From positions 2,950,261 through 3,014,260 of the forward strand of contig JAJEKV010000079.1 of assembly GCA_021234155.1 (NCBI GenBank): a stretch of DNA of 64,000 bases, in the 5' to 3' direction. Within the stretch, counting starts at the first letter, position 1, and every line of letters starts with the position of its first letter. Shown here in pieces: positions 10,479-20,759 of the stretch. A model generated the notes under the pieces. The model worked only from the letters and a program-made list of their open reading frames with translations. It did not search any database and had not been told where the DNA came from. Position numbers and translations under genes: made by a program. Source of the DNA: Isoetes taiwanensis. Lineage: Eukaryota; Streptophyta; Lycopodiopsida; Isoetales; Isoetaceae.

Positions 10479-11380
10479 ACACATTTTCAATCATAACTAG
10501 ATCTGGAACTCCGTTTCAACTAAAATTTGTTGCGTTGGAAAACTATCTTAAAGCTGTTTTTGTTCATATGTGATTTGCATATGTTTAAATAATTCTTTTA
10601 CATCAAAAACACAAATTTTTGGGCTGCAAATCGAGGGCTTAAAAACTCGAAAATGCTCGTGGTGCTGGCCACACATTTTTGATCATATCGGAGATCTAGA
10701 ACTCCATTTCAGATAAAATTTGTTGCGCTGGAAAGCTTCTCAGAGTTCTTTCCAAAGGTATGTGCTTTGCATGTGTTTGAGAAATATTTCCTCGTCAAAA
10801 ACACAGATTTTCGGGCTGCAGATTGAGGGCCCAAAAACCTTGAAGTGCTCGGGGTGTTGCCCACACATTTTTGAGCGTATTTGGAGAAATAAAACTCTCT
10901 CTCAGCTGAAATTTGTTGCATTAGAAAGCGCTCTCAGAGACTTTTCTGAAGCTATATGCTTTGTATATGTTTGAATGGTGTTTCCATAGCAAAACTATAT
11001 TTTCACGGCCTGCACCACCACTTTCTGATTCATATAACATTTTTGTTCATATCTATTTCTCTGTGACTCGGTTTCTCACACAAAAATTGTGCCATTGGAA
11101 TGCTCTCTCAAAGCTCTTTCCAATAGTATTTGATTTGCTGATGTTTGACTAGGAATTCAGAGCAAAAATAGCAGATTTTCAATTCTAATTTTAGGGTTTC
11201 CAACATTCTACTTTCCAGCACAGTATACCTTTTTTCATATCTACTGGAGCTCTGTTATGGGAGCAATATATATCATTGAAATAGTAGTTCTGTGATGATT
11301 CTAGTGGTATATGGTTTGCATGTAGTTTTTTAAGATTTGAGAGGAAAAAACAGCAAATTTGCAACCTAGTTTTAAGGTGA
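10479..11380. repeat. Decayed tandem array, about 170-190 bp units
   Basis: Roughly five head-to-tail units starting near 10479, 10670, 10861, 11031 and 11201. Recurring landmarks are CACACATTTTTGA, AACTCCATTTCAG, AAATTTGTTGCG followed by TTGGAAAG, a TGCTTTGCATGTGTTTG block and a CAGATTTTCGGGCTGCAGAT block. Identity is best between the first two or three units and fades to the right. No long reading frame is conserved across units, so this is satellite-like. Confidence 0.75.
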
Positions 11381-11399
11381 GATTCCAAAGGGTATGATA

Positions 11400-11905
11400 C
11401 CATCCAATCACCTTGGATTTAAGCATTTACATACTGGAGGCTTTCAGACGGGTAGGGTATCTATAAGGAGGGAACCATTGCTAATTTTCATTTTAGACAA
11501 AAGTTTGTAAGGTGGCAGAGGTTGCACTAGCGGTTATGTTTGATTTATGCATTTGGACGCTCTCAGATGGGTGTCTATAAGGTGAAAGAACCTGCTACTT
11601 CTTGCACTCGAAGACGTCACCTTGGATTCAAACATTCACATGCTGAACGCTTTTAGATAGGTGTCTGTAAGGAGGAAACCATTGCCACTATTCATCCGAG
11701 ACAAGCGTCTATAAGATGATAGAGGTTGCAATAGAGGCTGTGCTTGGATTCTGCATTTGGACACTTCGACGGGTGTCTGTAAAGTAACAAAGCCTATGCC
11801 TGCTTCTTACACGTGGAGGCTTTTAGATGGGCGTCTGCACGGGGACAAAGGTTATGTGTGATCAAAGTGCTTGGAGGCTTTCAGACAAGCGTCTGTAGGG
11901 TGATA
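11400..11905. repeat. Second decayed tandem array, about 215 bp units
   Basis: Two clear units (from about 11411 and 11629) plus partial ones. Landmarks are CACCTTGGATT.AA.CATT, GGAGGCTTTCAGACGGG, GTGTCTATAAGG and GCATTTGGACGCT. Non-coding. Confidence 0.65.
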
Positions 11906-11913
11906 CCCTAATC

Positions 11914-13340
11914 ATGGCAACCCTAGTGATAGAAGAGCCAGACGAGCCATGCATTCCTTCATCCCAACCTACTGATATGCATGTGAATGTTGTTGGCATG
12001 CAGTCCCCTCTACCTAGCGCAGATATGGCAACAAAACTTCTCCTTGGAGAGTAAATAGATGCCATCCCCAATCGTAGAGCAAAATTGACAGGTGCACACT
12101 GAAAAGAGAAGCGCAGATAAAGTCTCGTGCAACAAGCATAGCTCGTGAGGCATATGATAGACACTCCAGTCTAGCGGCAAGCCGCATCCATGCATCGCCA
12201 CCACCAGACCAGGTAGTTGAGGCGTGCTAGAAACAGGTTCAAGCAATGGCAGAAGGCAACAGCTCGGATTGCTTGCTTGGCAGAGGAGATGCAGGTTTCC
12301 ACACCCAAATTGATCAAGAGACAGCTGGCTACTAAAAAGCAGCGTGTTTCCAGCATGAAGACCTGCCTACAACAGCTTGAGGATGGTCTTCGTCTAGTAC
12401 ACTCTAGGCAGAAGGACGTCTCACTAACTTGCAGGCTTGCATGAATTCCTTGTTTACCGCCATCGAAGCCATGACATAAGACATACAATGTTCTTTTGCA
12501 GGAGACAATGGCAACTATATCTTGCCTTCGATCAGAAGCTGAGGAGGTTGCTATCGTGATGCGAAGAGTCCATGTCTTCTTTGAAGAGAGCTAGTCACAA
12601 TTGAGAACCCTTCAAAGTAGGGTCGAGATATAGGAAGTGGCCTCATATGGAGTGAACTCTATGTTGGACTCTTGCTTACAGGACAGCTCTGCATCTTGAG
12701 ATTGGAAGGTGCAGAAGTTGCGGGTAGCCATCGCTCAATAAGGCAAGGGCATCCATGCAGAGGCTCATGAGCAATTACAATGGTGCATGCATGAATTGGC
12801 AAGGCAGCAACAATTCCCGCGGGACCTAAGTTCCCAGCTTCGAGAAGAAGAGATTGCTACACCTGCCCAAGAGTTTGCATGACGTCAGCCAACTACTGCT
12901 ACACCGCCAAGCCACTGCATGCCATCATTGCCCCAACATAGGCCACAGCCCATGCTCAGCCGACACCCAACAATCAATACCCATTGCGCCGGGCAGCATT
13001 GGCCCGACATGATCAGAGGGCTCTAGGAGCTGAGACAGAGAAGCCACAATGTGGTGGTACGTGGCCTAACAGAAGAAACAGGGGAGGACCTCACTAATCG
13101 ACTCCAAATGCTGATCCTCGCTCAAATGATATTCCACACGCCGGTGCACATTATTAGGGCAAGCCACCATAGTATCCAGCGTCTAGACCGCCCCTGGGTA
13201 GCTTTATCCACAGTGCGAGACGCGCAAGTGAGAGCAGCCATCTTGCGCCAGGGCAGCCAGTTGAAGGGTACTGTCATGTATGTTGACTGAGATTTGACCC
13301 CAACACAACAAGGAGGTCACAGGCACAAGTTGGGCAAAGT
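11914..13340 (+). pseudogene. LINE A ORF1 remnant (coiled coil, RNA-binding region)
   Basis: Short, broken frames together look like ORF1 of a non-LTR retrotransposon. A basic, Gln-rich helical segment (12217-12444; for example RRARNRFKQWQKATARI) is followed by further coiled-coil-like pieces and then a compact RRM-like block at 13051-13290 (VVVRGLTEETGEDLTNR and RPWVALSTVRDAQVRAAIL). That block resembles the RNA-binding C-terminal part of L1-type ORF1 proteins. ORF1 protein coats LINE RNA. Many stops and frameshifts make it inactive. It is immediately upstream of the reverse-transcriptase remnant in the same orientation. Confidence 0.65.
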
Positions 13341-13399
13341 TAAAAGCATCCTCAGACAGAGAGGAGTTATAGGACTAATCTGGTGCAAGATGCAAATCT

Positions 13400-15735
13400 T
13401 CAAGTCGTCAAACGCCGCTGCAAATGTTGCAAACCCTCCAACAACTCCTGACCATGCGCCTGCTTCACCCGCTACAGCCGCACGCCCTACTTTGGATGCC
13501 TCACCTTTTGCTACTCACACGTCTCATGCTGCTTCTACTTCCACCATCCCCCCATCCAACACTGGCTCCGTCAGGTCACAGACCCTGCTTCACACCCACA
13601 CGCAGTTAAATAGTACCGCATCTTCCTTAAAGCTAAGAAAGCCAGGTACATCACAGCGCATCAAAGGGAAATGTTCTACCTCCTGGAATGTCACCTTGGG
13701 ACCTTCTGGCGAAGGGTTTTCAGAAAGCCAGTACAGCCCACAGGGAACATCACTCCCCAGCAGTGGAGGCAATACTTGCAACAGCTATACGAACCTCAGG
13801 GTGCACAAGCAGCATTACCCCTTCAAGAAGGCCCAGTGCTAGAAATCACAGAGTTAGATGTGGACCAAGGCTTACAACGTCTTGCCAATGGGAAAGTGCC
13901 AGACTTGGATAGTGTGCAAGCAGAATTGCTCAAGTGGGCAGGGCTGTCCATAGTACTGATGCTGATTACCTTGTTCAACAAGGCATTACAAGAAGGCTTT
14001 CCACCCAGTGGACCAATAGCAAAGTTGTTCTCAACTATAAGGCAGGTGACCCGCACTGCCTAGCCAATTACCGAACAATCATGGTCAGTTCAGTGTTTGC
14101 AAAGCTGCTAGCAAGGATTTTTGAGCAGTAGTTGAAAGGCTGGGCAGAGGCATCAGAGGTATCAGAGGTGCAGGCCCCTCACCCAAGCAAGATTCAGGGT
14201 CTGGCACTCAACCAGTGACAACATCTTTACGCTGCAGACTCTGGTTGAAGATAACAGGAATTGCCGACAGGGCCTATATTGTTGCTTCGTGGACTTTGCA
14301 AAGGCCTTTGACACTGTACTTTGGAAAAACCTATGGGCAAGATTGCGATAGATGGGGGATCCTATAGATCTTCAGGATATAGTGTACAGGTTATTTGAGA
14401 CATGTTCGGGCCAGTTGCAGCCGATAAGCCAACCATTTGATAGCAGTATCAGGGTCTGCTGGGGATGCCCTCTCTCTCCAACATCGTTTGGGCTTTACAT
14501 TGATCAGTTGGAGAGTTGGCTTGCTAACAATGGAGGCGACAGAGCTCACATTCATCACTGGATCATTAGGCATTTAATATATGCTGATGACGTGGACCTC
14601 CTAGCTTACACTCCAGCAGACATGCAACGCCGTCTCGATGCCTTGAACACATTCTGCCAGACGATTGTTATGCGGGTCAACCTGACCAAGACTATCCTCA
14701 TATCATCCTCTTGTCAGCTGTGGGGCCCCTCCTTCAGTTATTGAGGGGAAAATGTGGAAGTGGCACTCACATACAAATTTTTGTGAGTGGAGTTTCCTTC
14801 TACTACGAACTGGAACACATCCGTGCGGCTACGAGTGATGACAGGCTGTAAGGCACTATATGCAGTGCAGAACAATAGTCACGGGAGCGGAGCTGTATGA
14901 TTGGGCCCATCAGTCGCACCTGTTCAAGGTCTTAGTGGAGCCTGTCCTTTTATACGGGGTTGAAATATGGGATCCAGTGGTGTCCCTCGCTATCTGGAAT
15001 GCAGAAAGCCTTCTTGGTACGAGCACTGGGGTGAAGTCCACAGTTCCATACCAAATTCTGTTGCAAAAGATGGGTTTCTTGCCTCTTCAGAGGGCTCTTG
15101 ATCGTCACATTGTCTGTTTTCAGAAGATGGTCAATATGGACGATGCTCATCTCCCTAACCTAGCTTATAACATGGCAATGGGGCCGCAAAATTTCAAGGT
15201 CTGTTGGAGGGAAAAGAGAGCTCAATGGCTGGTTAGATGGAATGTGTAGGAAGACAGTTGCATATGTGTACAAACAAAGGCAAATTGCCATAGCTTGAGG
15301 TAATATCTTGATGCTTGCTTCCTCAGCAAATTCTGGGATGCTATAGTGCCCTTGAACAGGTCAAGACAGCACACTACTAGCACCGTATAAATCCCACATT
15401 GGAACGGGGCCCACAATGCTACCTGCGTAACCATTTGCCTATGAAAATGCACAGCCTCATTGCCTCCATTCGCACAGGGGCATACCATCTTTGAATTGAG
15501 ACGGGTAGATGGATTGGTGAGCCATGCCAGAACGGGCTTTGTCAATGCTGCCAAATAGGGGTCGTTGAGGATGAATGCCATCCCCTTCAAGGTTGTCCAG
15601 CATATGATCAAATCCAGACGCGCTATGCTGATTTGATTAGGCCTGGTCAGCTGCTACATATTGAGCACGGCTTCTGTACGGAGCTGGGATGCGAGATCAG
15701 CTATGTCCTCGGGCACACACTTGACATGTATATAT
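13400..15735 (+). mobile_element. LINE A ORF2 remnant (reverse transcriptase)
   Basis: Degenerate reverse transcriptase of a non-LTR retrotransposon. Recognisable in order: QLYEPQGAQAALP and NGKVPDLDSVQAELLKWA (13770-13950); AGDPHCLANYRTIMVSS (14050-14090); FVDFAKAFDTV (14290-14325); CPLSPTSFGLYIDQLE (14467-14515); the catalytic YADDVDLLA (about 14580); and a C-terminal region VEPVLLYGVEIWDPV and KSTVPYQILLQKMGFLPLQ (14935-15100). At least three frames are used, so it is dead. No endonuclease domain is visible: ORF1-like sequence runs almost directly into the pre-RT region. The 3' end stops near a short TACA repeat (15721-15751) without the 3' UTR seen in LINE B. Confidence 0.9.
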
Positions 15736-15899
15736 ACATACATACATACAAGAAATTTAGCACGTCCTAAGATGCATGTTCCTATTTTACCATGTTTCTA
15801 CGGTATTCTTATTTTAGGCATGTGGTGCTTGTGCACGTGTGTCTACAACATCCTGGAAGATACTTTTGAAGACTTTCTACTTTGAGCTTGAGGTGCTTA

Positions 15900-16170
15900 T
15901 TTCTTGGTCTCTAGAACATTCTAGAATCCTCTATAATATTCAAACATTCTATTTTGACTGTTTGCAGGTTTTCAAAAGAAACTTTCTACTTTTAGGTGGT
16001 TACTCACGATTATCCACAATATTCTAGAACGTTCTAGAACATTCCAGAGGTTTCTAGAACATTCTCGAACACCCCAGTCAAAAAAATTTCTATTTTTAGA
16101 TTGAGATGGTTAACCATGAGTATCTAGAACATTATAAAATATTGTAGAATTTTCTAGAACATTTCAAAAC
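15900..16170. promoter_or_regulatory. Array of heat-shock-element-like pentamers
   Basis: From 16021 to 16070 ten consecutive 5-bp units alternate nTTCn and nGAAn in perfect phase, with one mismatch (aGAGg). Three further phased units lie at 15913-15927 (aGAAc aTTCt aGAAt), and a looser group at about 16145-16165. Heat-shock factor trimers bind at least three such inverted units. No gene start is recognised next to it. It may equally be a decayed 10-bp repeat of the palindrome TTCTAGAACA. Confidence 0.5.
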
Positions 16171-16254
16171 ACTCTAAAACACGATGCAAGTTATTTAACA
16201 TGTCCTACGGTGCAAGTTTTCACGGCGCAAGTTCAGACCAACGTCAGGAACTAT

Positions 16255-16575
16255 ATTCTCAAAGATCTTACGAAGATCCCTGTTCATTCTCTTAGATCTT
16301 CTTATATTTTATGAGATTCCTTTATATTCCCGTAGATTTTATGAGAGATGCCTTACATTCTACAGAGGTTCACCTAGACTCTCTAAGATTTTATAAAGAT
16401 TCTCTTTGGTTCCCTTAGATTTCTTTAAATTTTATGAGATTCCCTTAAATTCCTTTACATTTTATAAAGTTTGTCTAGATTCTCTAAGATTCTATTAAAA
16501 TTCTTCTTCAAAGACTTTATGATGATTCCCTTAAATTCTTTAGATTCCCTCAAGCTCCTTTAGATTTTATAAAAT
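16255..16575. repeat. Degenerate A/T-rich tandem repeat, about 28-30 bp
   Basis: Variants of TTAGATTTTATGAGATTCCC recur about ten times (for example near 16285, 16335, 16390, 16420, 16460 and 16555). Non-coding. Confidence 0.6.
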
Positions 16576-16587
16576 CGCTTTAGTAGG

Positions 16588-18408
16588 GTTGTCCCAATCT
16601 ACAAGGCAGGAGACCCACATTGTCTGGCCAATTACCGGACCACCGCGATCAGTTCAGTGTTTGCAAAGTTCTTCGCCGGGATCCTCGAGCAACAATTGAC
16701 AAGATGGGCAGAGGCAGCAGAAGTATGAGCACTAACGCAGGCATGATTCAGGCCGCGACACTCAACCATTGATCACATCTTCATGTTGTGGACTCTAGTT
16801 GAGGATAGCAGGAATCGTCGACAAGACCTGTGTTGCTGCTTTGTAGATTTCACCAAGGCTTTTGACACGGTGCCTCCATGCTCAGGCCGGCTGCAACCAA
16901 CGGGCCAACCATTTGATAGCAGCATTGGGATTTGCCAAGGATGCCCTCTCTCTCCCACACCGTTTGGCATGTACATTGATTAGTTGGAGAGATAGCTTGC
17001 TGACAATAGAAGCAATGGAGCTCAACTTCTATACCAGATCACTAGACAGCTGATTTATGCTGATAATATGGACCTCCTGGCTCACACTTAGGCAGACATG
17101 CAACGCCATCTCGATGCCCTGGACACATTTTGCCAGGTAACTGAGATGTGCGTCAACTTGGCCACATATGGTCCGCAAGCCAACCAAGAGCCCCAACTCT
17201 CACTTATCTTGGCCAAACTACCGAAATGGTATCCACTTACAAATATTTGGGGGTGGAGTTCCTATTTGCCATGAACTGGGACAATTCCATCCGGTTACGA
17301 GCCGGAGCAGGTTGGAAGGCACTCTATGCAATGCAGACAGCTATAAGGTAGAGCTGTATATTTGGGCCCACCAGTCTCAACTATCCAAGGTACTAGTGGA
17401 ACCTGTGCTTTCATATGGGATCGAGGTCTGGGACCCGGTGGTTTCGCTCGCCACTTAGAATGACTTGGAGCAGGTGCAGAAAACTTTCTTGACACAGGGA
17501 GTAAAGTCCACAGTTCCATACCAGATACTATTGCAGGAGATAGGCTTCTTGCCTCTTCAGAGGGGTGCCCTTGACAGACACAACATCTACTTCCAGAAGG
17601 TGGTCAGCATGGACAATACTCACCTCCCTAACCTCGCTTACACCGTGGCAATGGGGCCTCTGCACCTAAAGGCTTGCTGGAGGAAAAAGAGAGCTCAGTG
17701 GCTGACCAGATGGAATATGCAAGAGCACAGGTGCATCTGAGTGCAAACGGAGGCAAAGCGCCACAGCCTCAGACAGTACCTTGATACATGCTTCCTCAGC
17801 AAGCTATGGGATGCCAACACCCTTGTATAGGTCAAGACGGTACATTACCAACGCCACATAAATTTCATGCTGGAGTGGGGCCTGCAATGCTACCTACACA
17901 CTCATCTACCCATGGAAAAAACACAGATCCATTGCCTTTATCCGCACAGGTACACACCATCTCTGGATTGAGACAGGAAAATGGATTGGGGAGCCATCTA
18001 GGAGAGAATTTCTTAACGCTCCCAAGTTGGAGCTAAGACGAATGCCACACCCTTCAGAGCTGTCTAGTTTATGATGACATTCAAACATGCTATGCTGAGA
18101 TGTTCTGGCCCGGGCAGCCTTTGCATCAGGTACTCGCCTAATATGTTATATATATTTCTTTCCCCTTATGATAGATGCATGTACAGTTTGACAACACTCT
18201 TATTCTTGTCATGGTTTTCCCCTAAAAACACTTCGGGACGGGGATTTTTTAACACAGACAGTAATACGTTTGTGGCGCCTACTTTTTGGGTTCTATAGGC
18301 CGATTGCTCTCTGTGGATAATAAAAACTCTATTCTATTCTATTCTATTCTATTCTATTCTATTCTATTCTATTCTATTCTATTCTATTCTATTCTATTCT
18401 ATTCTATT
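16588..18408 (+). mobile_element. LINE B, 5'-truncated copy of the LINE A family
   Basis: Starts abruptly inside the reverse transcriptase at YKAGDPHCLANYRT and runs to a complete 3' end. Matches LINE A throughout: FVDFTKAFDTVP, then a deletion of about 30 residues, then GICQGCPLSPTPFGMYID, VLSYGIEVWDPV, KSTVPYQILLQEIGFLPLQ and MGPLHLKACWRKKRAQW. The catalytic motif reads YADN instead of YADD, and several stops and frameshifts are present. The 3' UTR (about 18130-18325) carries the hairpin at 18214-18255, the signature GGTTCTATAGGCC and CTGTGGATAATAAAAA, and ends in an (ATTCT)n tail. It is the best reference in the window for the 3' end of this family. Confidence 0.9.
18326..18408 (+). repeat. 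(ATTCT)n microsatellite, 3' tail of LINE B
   Basis: About sixteen near-perfect pentamers directly abut the LINE B 3' UTR in the position of a poly(A) tail. Confidence 0.9.
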
Positions 18409-18409
18409 A

Positions 18410-20426
18410 TGTAGCTTCCAACAATTTATGCCTAGGTTCCAAAGCTAAGAAGATGCCAAATCTTAATAAGCATATGTTTTATATTTTGACCAGGCCTTTG
18501 CATTGTAGATTAAAGTAGATGCAATTGAAATTGTAGTTTGATCAGCCCGCATCTACTACTGTGAGCTTCTATCAAGTTGTTAGATGTGATGAGCCTGCCG
18601 AGTTGACCCTCCTGGCAACTCGGGATCTTGTCAAAACTTGTGAAAACTCTTACTAGGTTGGTATGACAAACAATTGAGTATGGTGAAGAATTGAATCTTC
18701 CTTTGCAATTGAACTTTCATTCTTCAAATTTAATGGATAAATTCTTACAATTCAATAGCCATCAAGTACAATATGAATCTACTATACAATATAACAAAAT
18801 GTAGCAATTCCGCTCAGAATCTTCTAGCGCAACCATGCTCTCCGGCTACAATGTCTTCATTAGCTTGAACACTGCTTGCTAATTCACTATATATACACTC
18901 ACTGGGGTTAGTCCTCGTGACTAAGTGGGGATCCCTGGCTGCCTCTGTATACATGGAAATATTCTAGAAATTTTGGATAACTACAAACACAGACGGAAAA
19001 TCCTACGTGAGTACTATGCCAAGACAATGACAACATAATCCAAGGAATTACCAAACATGAACATCAGAAGCAAAGAACATAGCCAAAATACCAAACCATC
19101 ATGACACATAGCTCCGGGACAATGGGAAGCTCAACCAGCCTATATGCAGGCCCTGTTAGCAGAGAAATGCCCAATCAGCTCACATTCCGATCCCCGTTGG
19201 CGGAGTTGTTGGGGTGAACCTCGTATGCGCATGCCCTTCCAGCCCACGTCTGGCACTGGAGGACCTCTTACATGGAGTCACAAGAGTTGACGTAGCATCC
19301 TGATCAGGGAAACTACACCCGGTGTCACAGAGCATAAGAATACCACAGAGAATCACAAATGAACATGAGCATGCCGGAGCAACCTAGGCCACTGAACCTA
19401 GAAGTCCGACCCCGGAGGATCTAAGTACATAATCAAAAGACCAAGACAACAGTAGAACAATGCAAAGACCATGACATGTGATGTTCATTAGAATATTTAT
19501 TAAACACAGGTGCCTAGATCATACTCTGCCCCTTGCTGAGGTTGCCCATATATGTTGAAGTAGCTTATCCAATGCTCCATGTTTACCTTCATGTAATTCC
19601 CTTGCCAAAGTTACTCATACATCTCAAACCATGTCGAGGTAGCAACTCAATATGATGAAGACCTTGATAGCAATCCAACCATCAATGTTGAACCTTGCCC
19701 TTTTGGCAGCAGGTCTATAACCTTACCAACATACCAAGAGCACTATGATCACAACACAAACATGTCGAGGAAGTCACAAGCATGATTGTCATATTGATGT
19801 GAATCCAACGCCTATGTACTTCATCGGTTACGCCAACACTGCTCCATGCCATAGCCATACTCAAAAGTCCCCATAAGCTTTCTATGACTCTCTTGGCCAA
19901 CTACTCAATCCCATATCATGCCTTACCTTCAAAAGTTCCATCTTAATAGCTATAATTCAATCATGAGCTATGGTTTTAATTTAATACATTTCATTATAAA
20001 TCTACTTTTTATAACTAATGGAAAATCTCAAAACCCAGCACTTTCACTTAAGAATCAATATAACATAATGACTGCAACTGCATGTAATCCTTGCCACATT
20101 ATTCTAAATCATAGTTCCACCTTTAGGAGCCAAAACAACATAGATGACACAATTCTTGAGCTTCATGCTCAACTTACCGATTAGCTACCCAGATGCTCAT
20201 ATTCTCCTTTACTTATATCAAGGAGGATCTACTTAAGAGCCATCTCAGAGGTCAATCTGTCAGGTTCTTTACCACTTTAGACGTGTACAGACTAATCATG
20301 ACAGCTCATAGCACCTCAATTGATCAAAAGCAAAACCCCACCTGAGAATTCCTTCATGCATGGATTTCTGGACCTCTTGCAATTGCTTGTGCATCAAAAA
20401 ATCGCATTCTAGCTTCAAGAATCAAA
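18410..20426. other. No supported gene
   Basis: Non-coding on both strands. No frame shows conserved motifs. The stretch could hold an unrecognised LTR, but I see no matching second copy or primer-binding site. Confidence 0.4.
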
Positions 20427-20452
20427 CTGCAAAAGAACATACATCGTGCAGT

Positions 20453-20740
20453 CAATTCTGACCCAACATCACAATTTCTGTTATAACTTTCTCATACGAA
20501 TGTGTTTCGGCTTGATCAGAACCATTCCAGAAAGCTTGCTTGAAGATCTTTCTAGTAAAAGAACAATCACCTGAAAAGGATCTCGGGTCGCCGAGATATG
20601 ATGTTCCAAACTCCGGGCTTTGAAACTGCCCATAATTGCTCCCTCCCTTCATGCTCTGCAACAATCCTTTCTCCAAAGAGACAAAACCCTAGTCTCGTGC
20701 TGCATGCATGCCATGAATATGTATATAAATACATAAATAC
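20453..20740 (-). CDS. Possible first exon with TATA-like promoter
   Basis: On the minus strand a TATA-like run (TATTTATATACATA, about 20735-20720) lies about 70 bp before an ATG at 20653. The frame from that ATG encodes MKGGSNYGQFQSPEFGTSYL and continues polar to a stop at 20453. A plausible donor (GTATGAG) lies within the frame near 20505, and a TTTTGCAG acceptor lies further down near 20427. I do not recognise the product and could not connect a second exon convincingly. Confidence 0.25.
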
Positions 20741-20759
20741 ATAAATACATATATTGATC

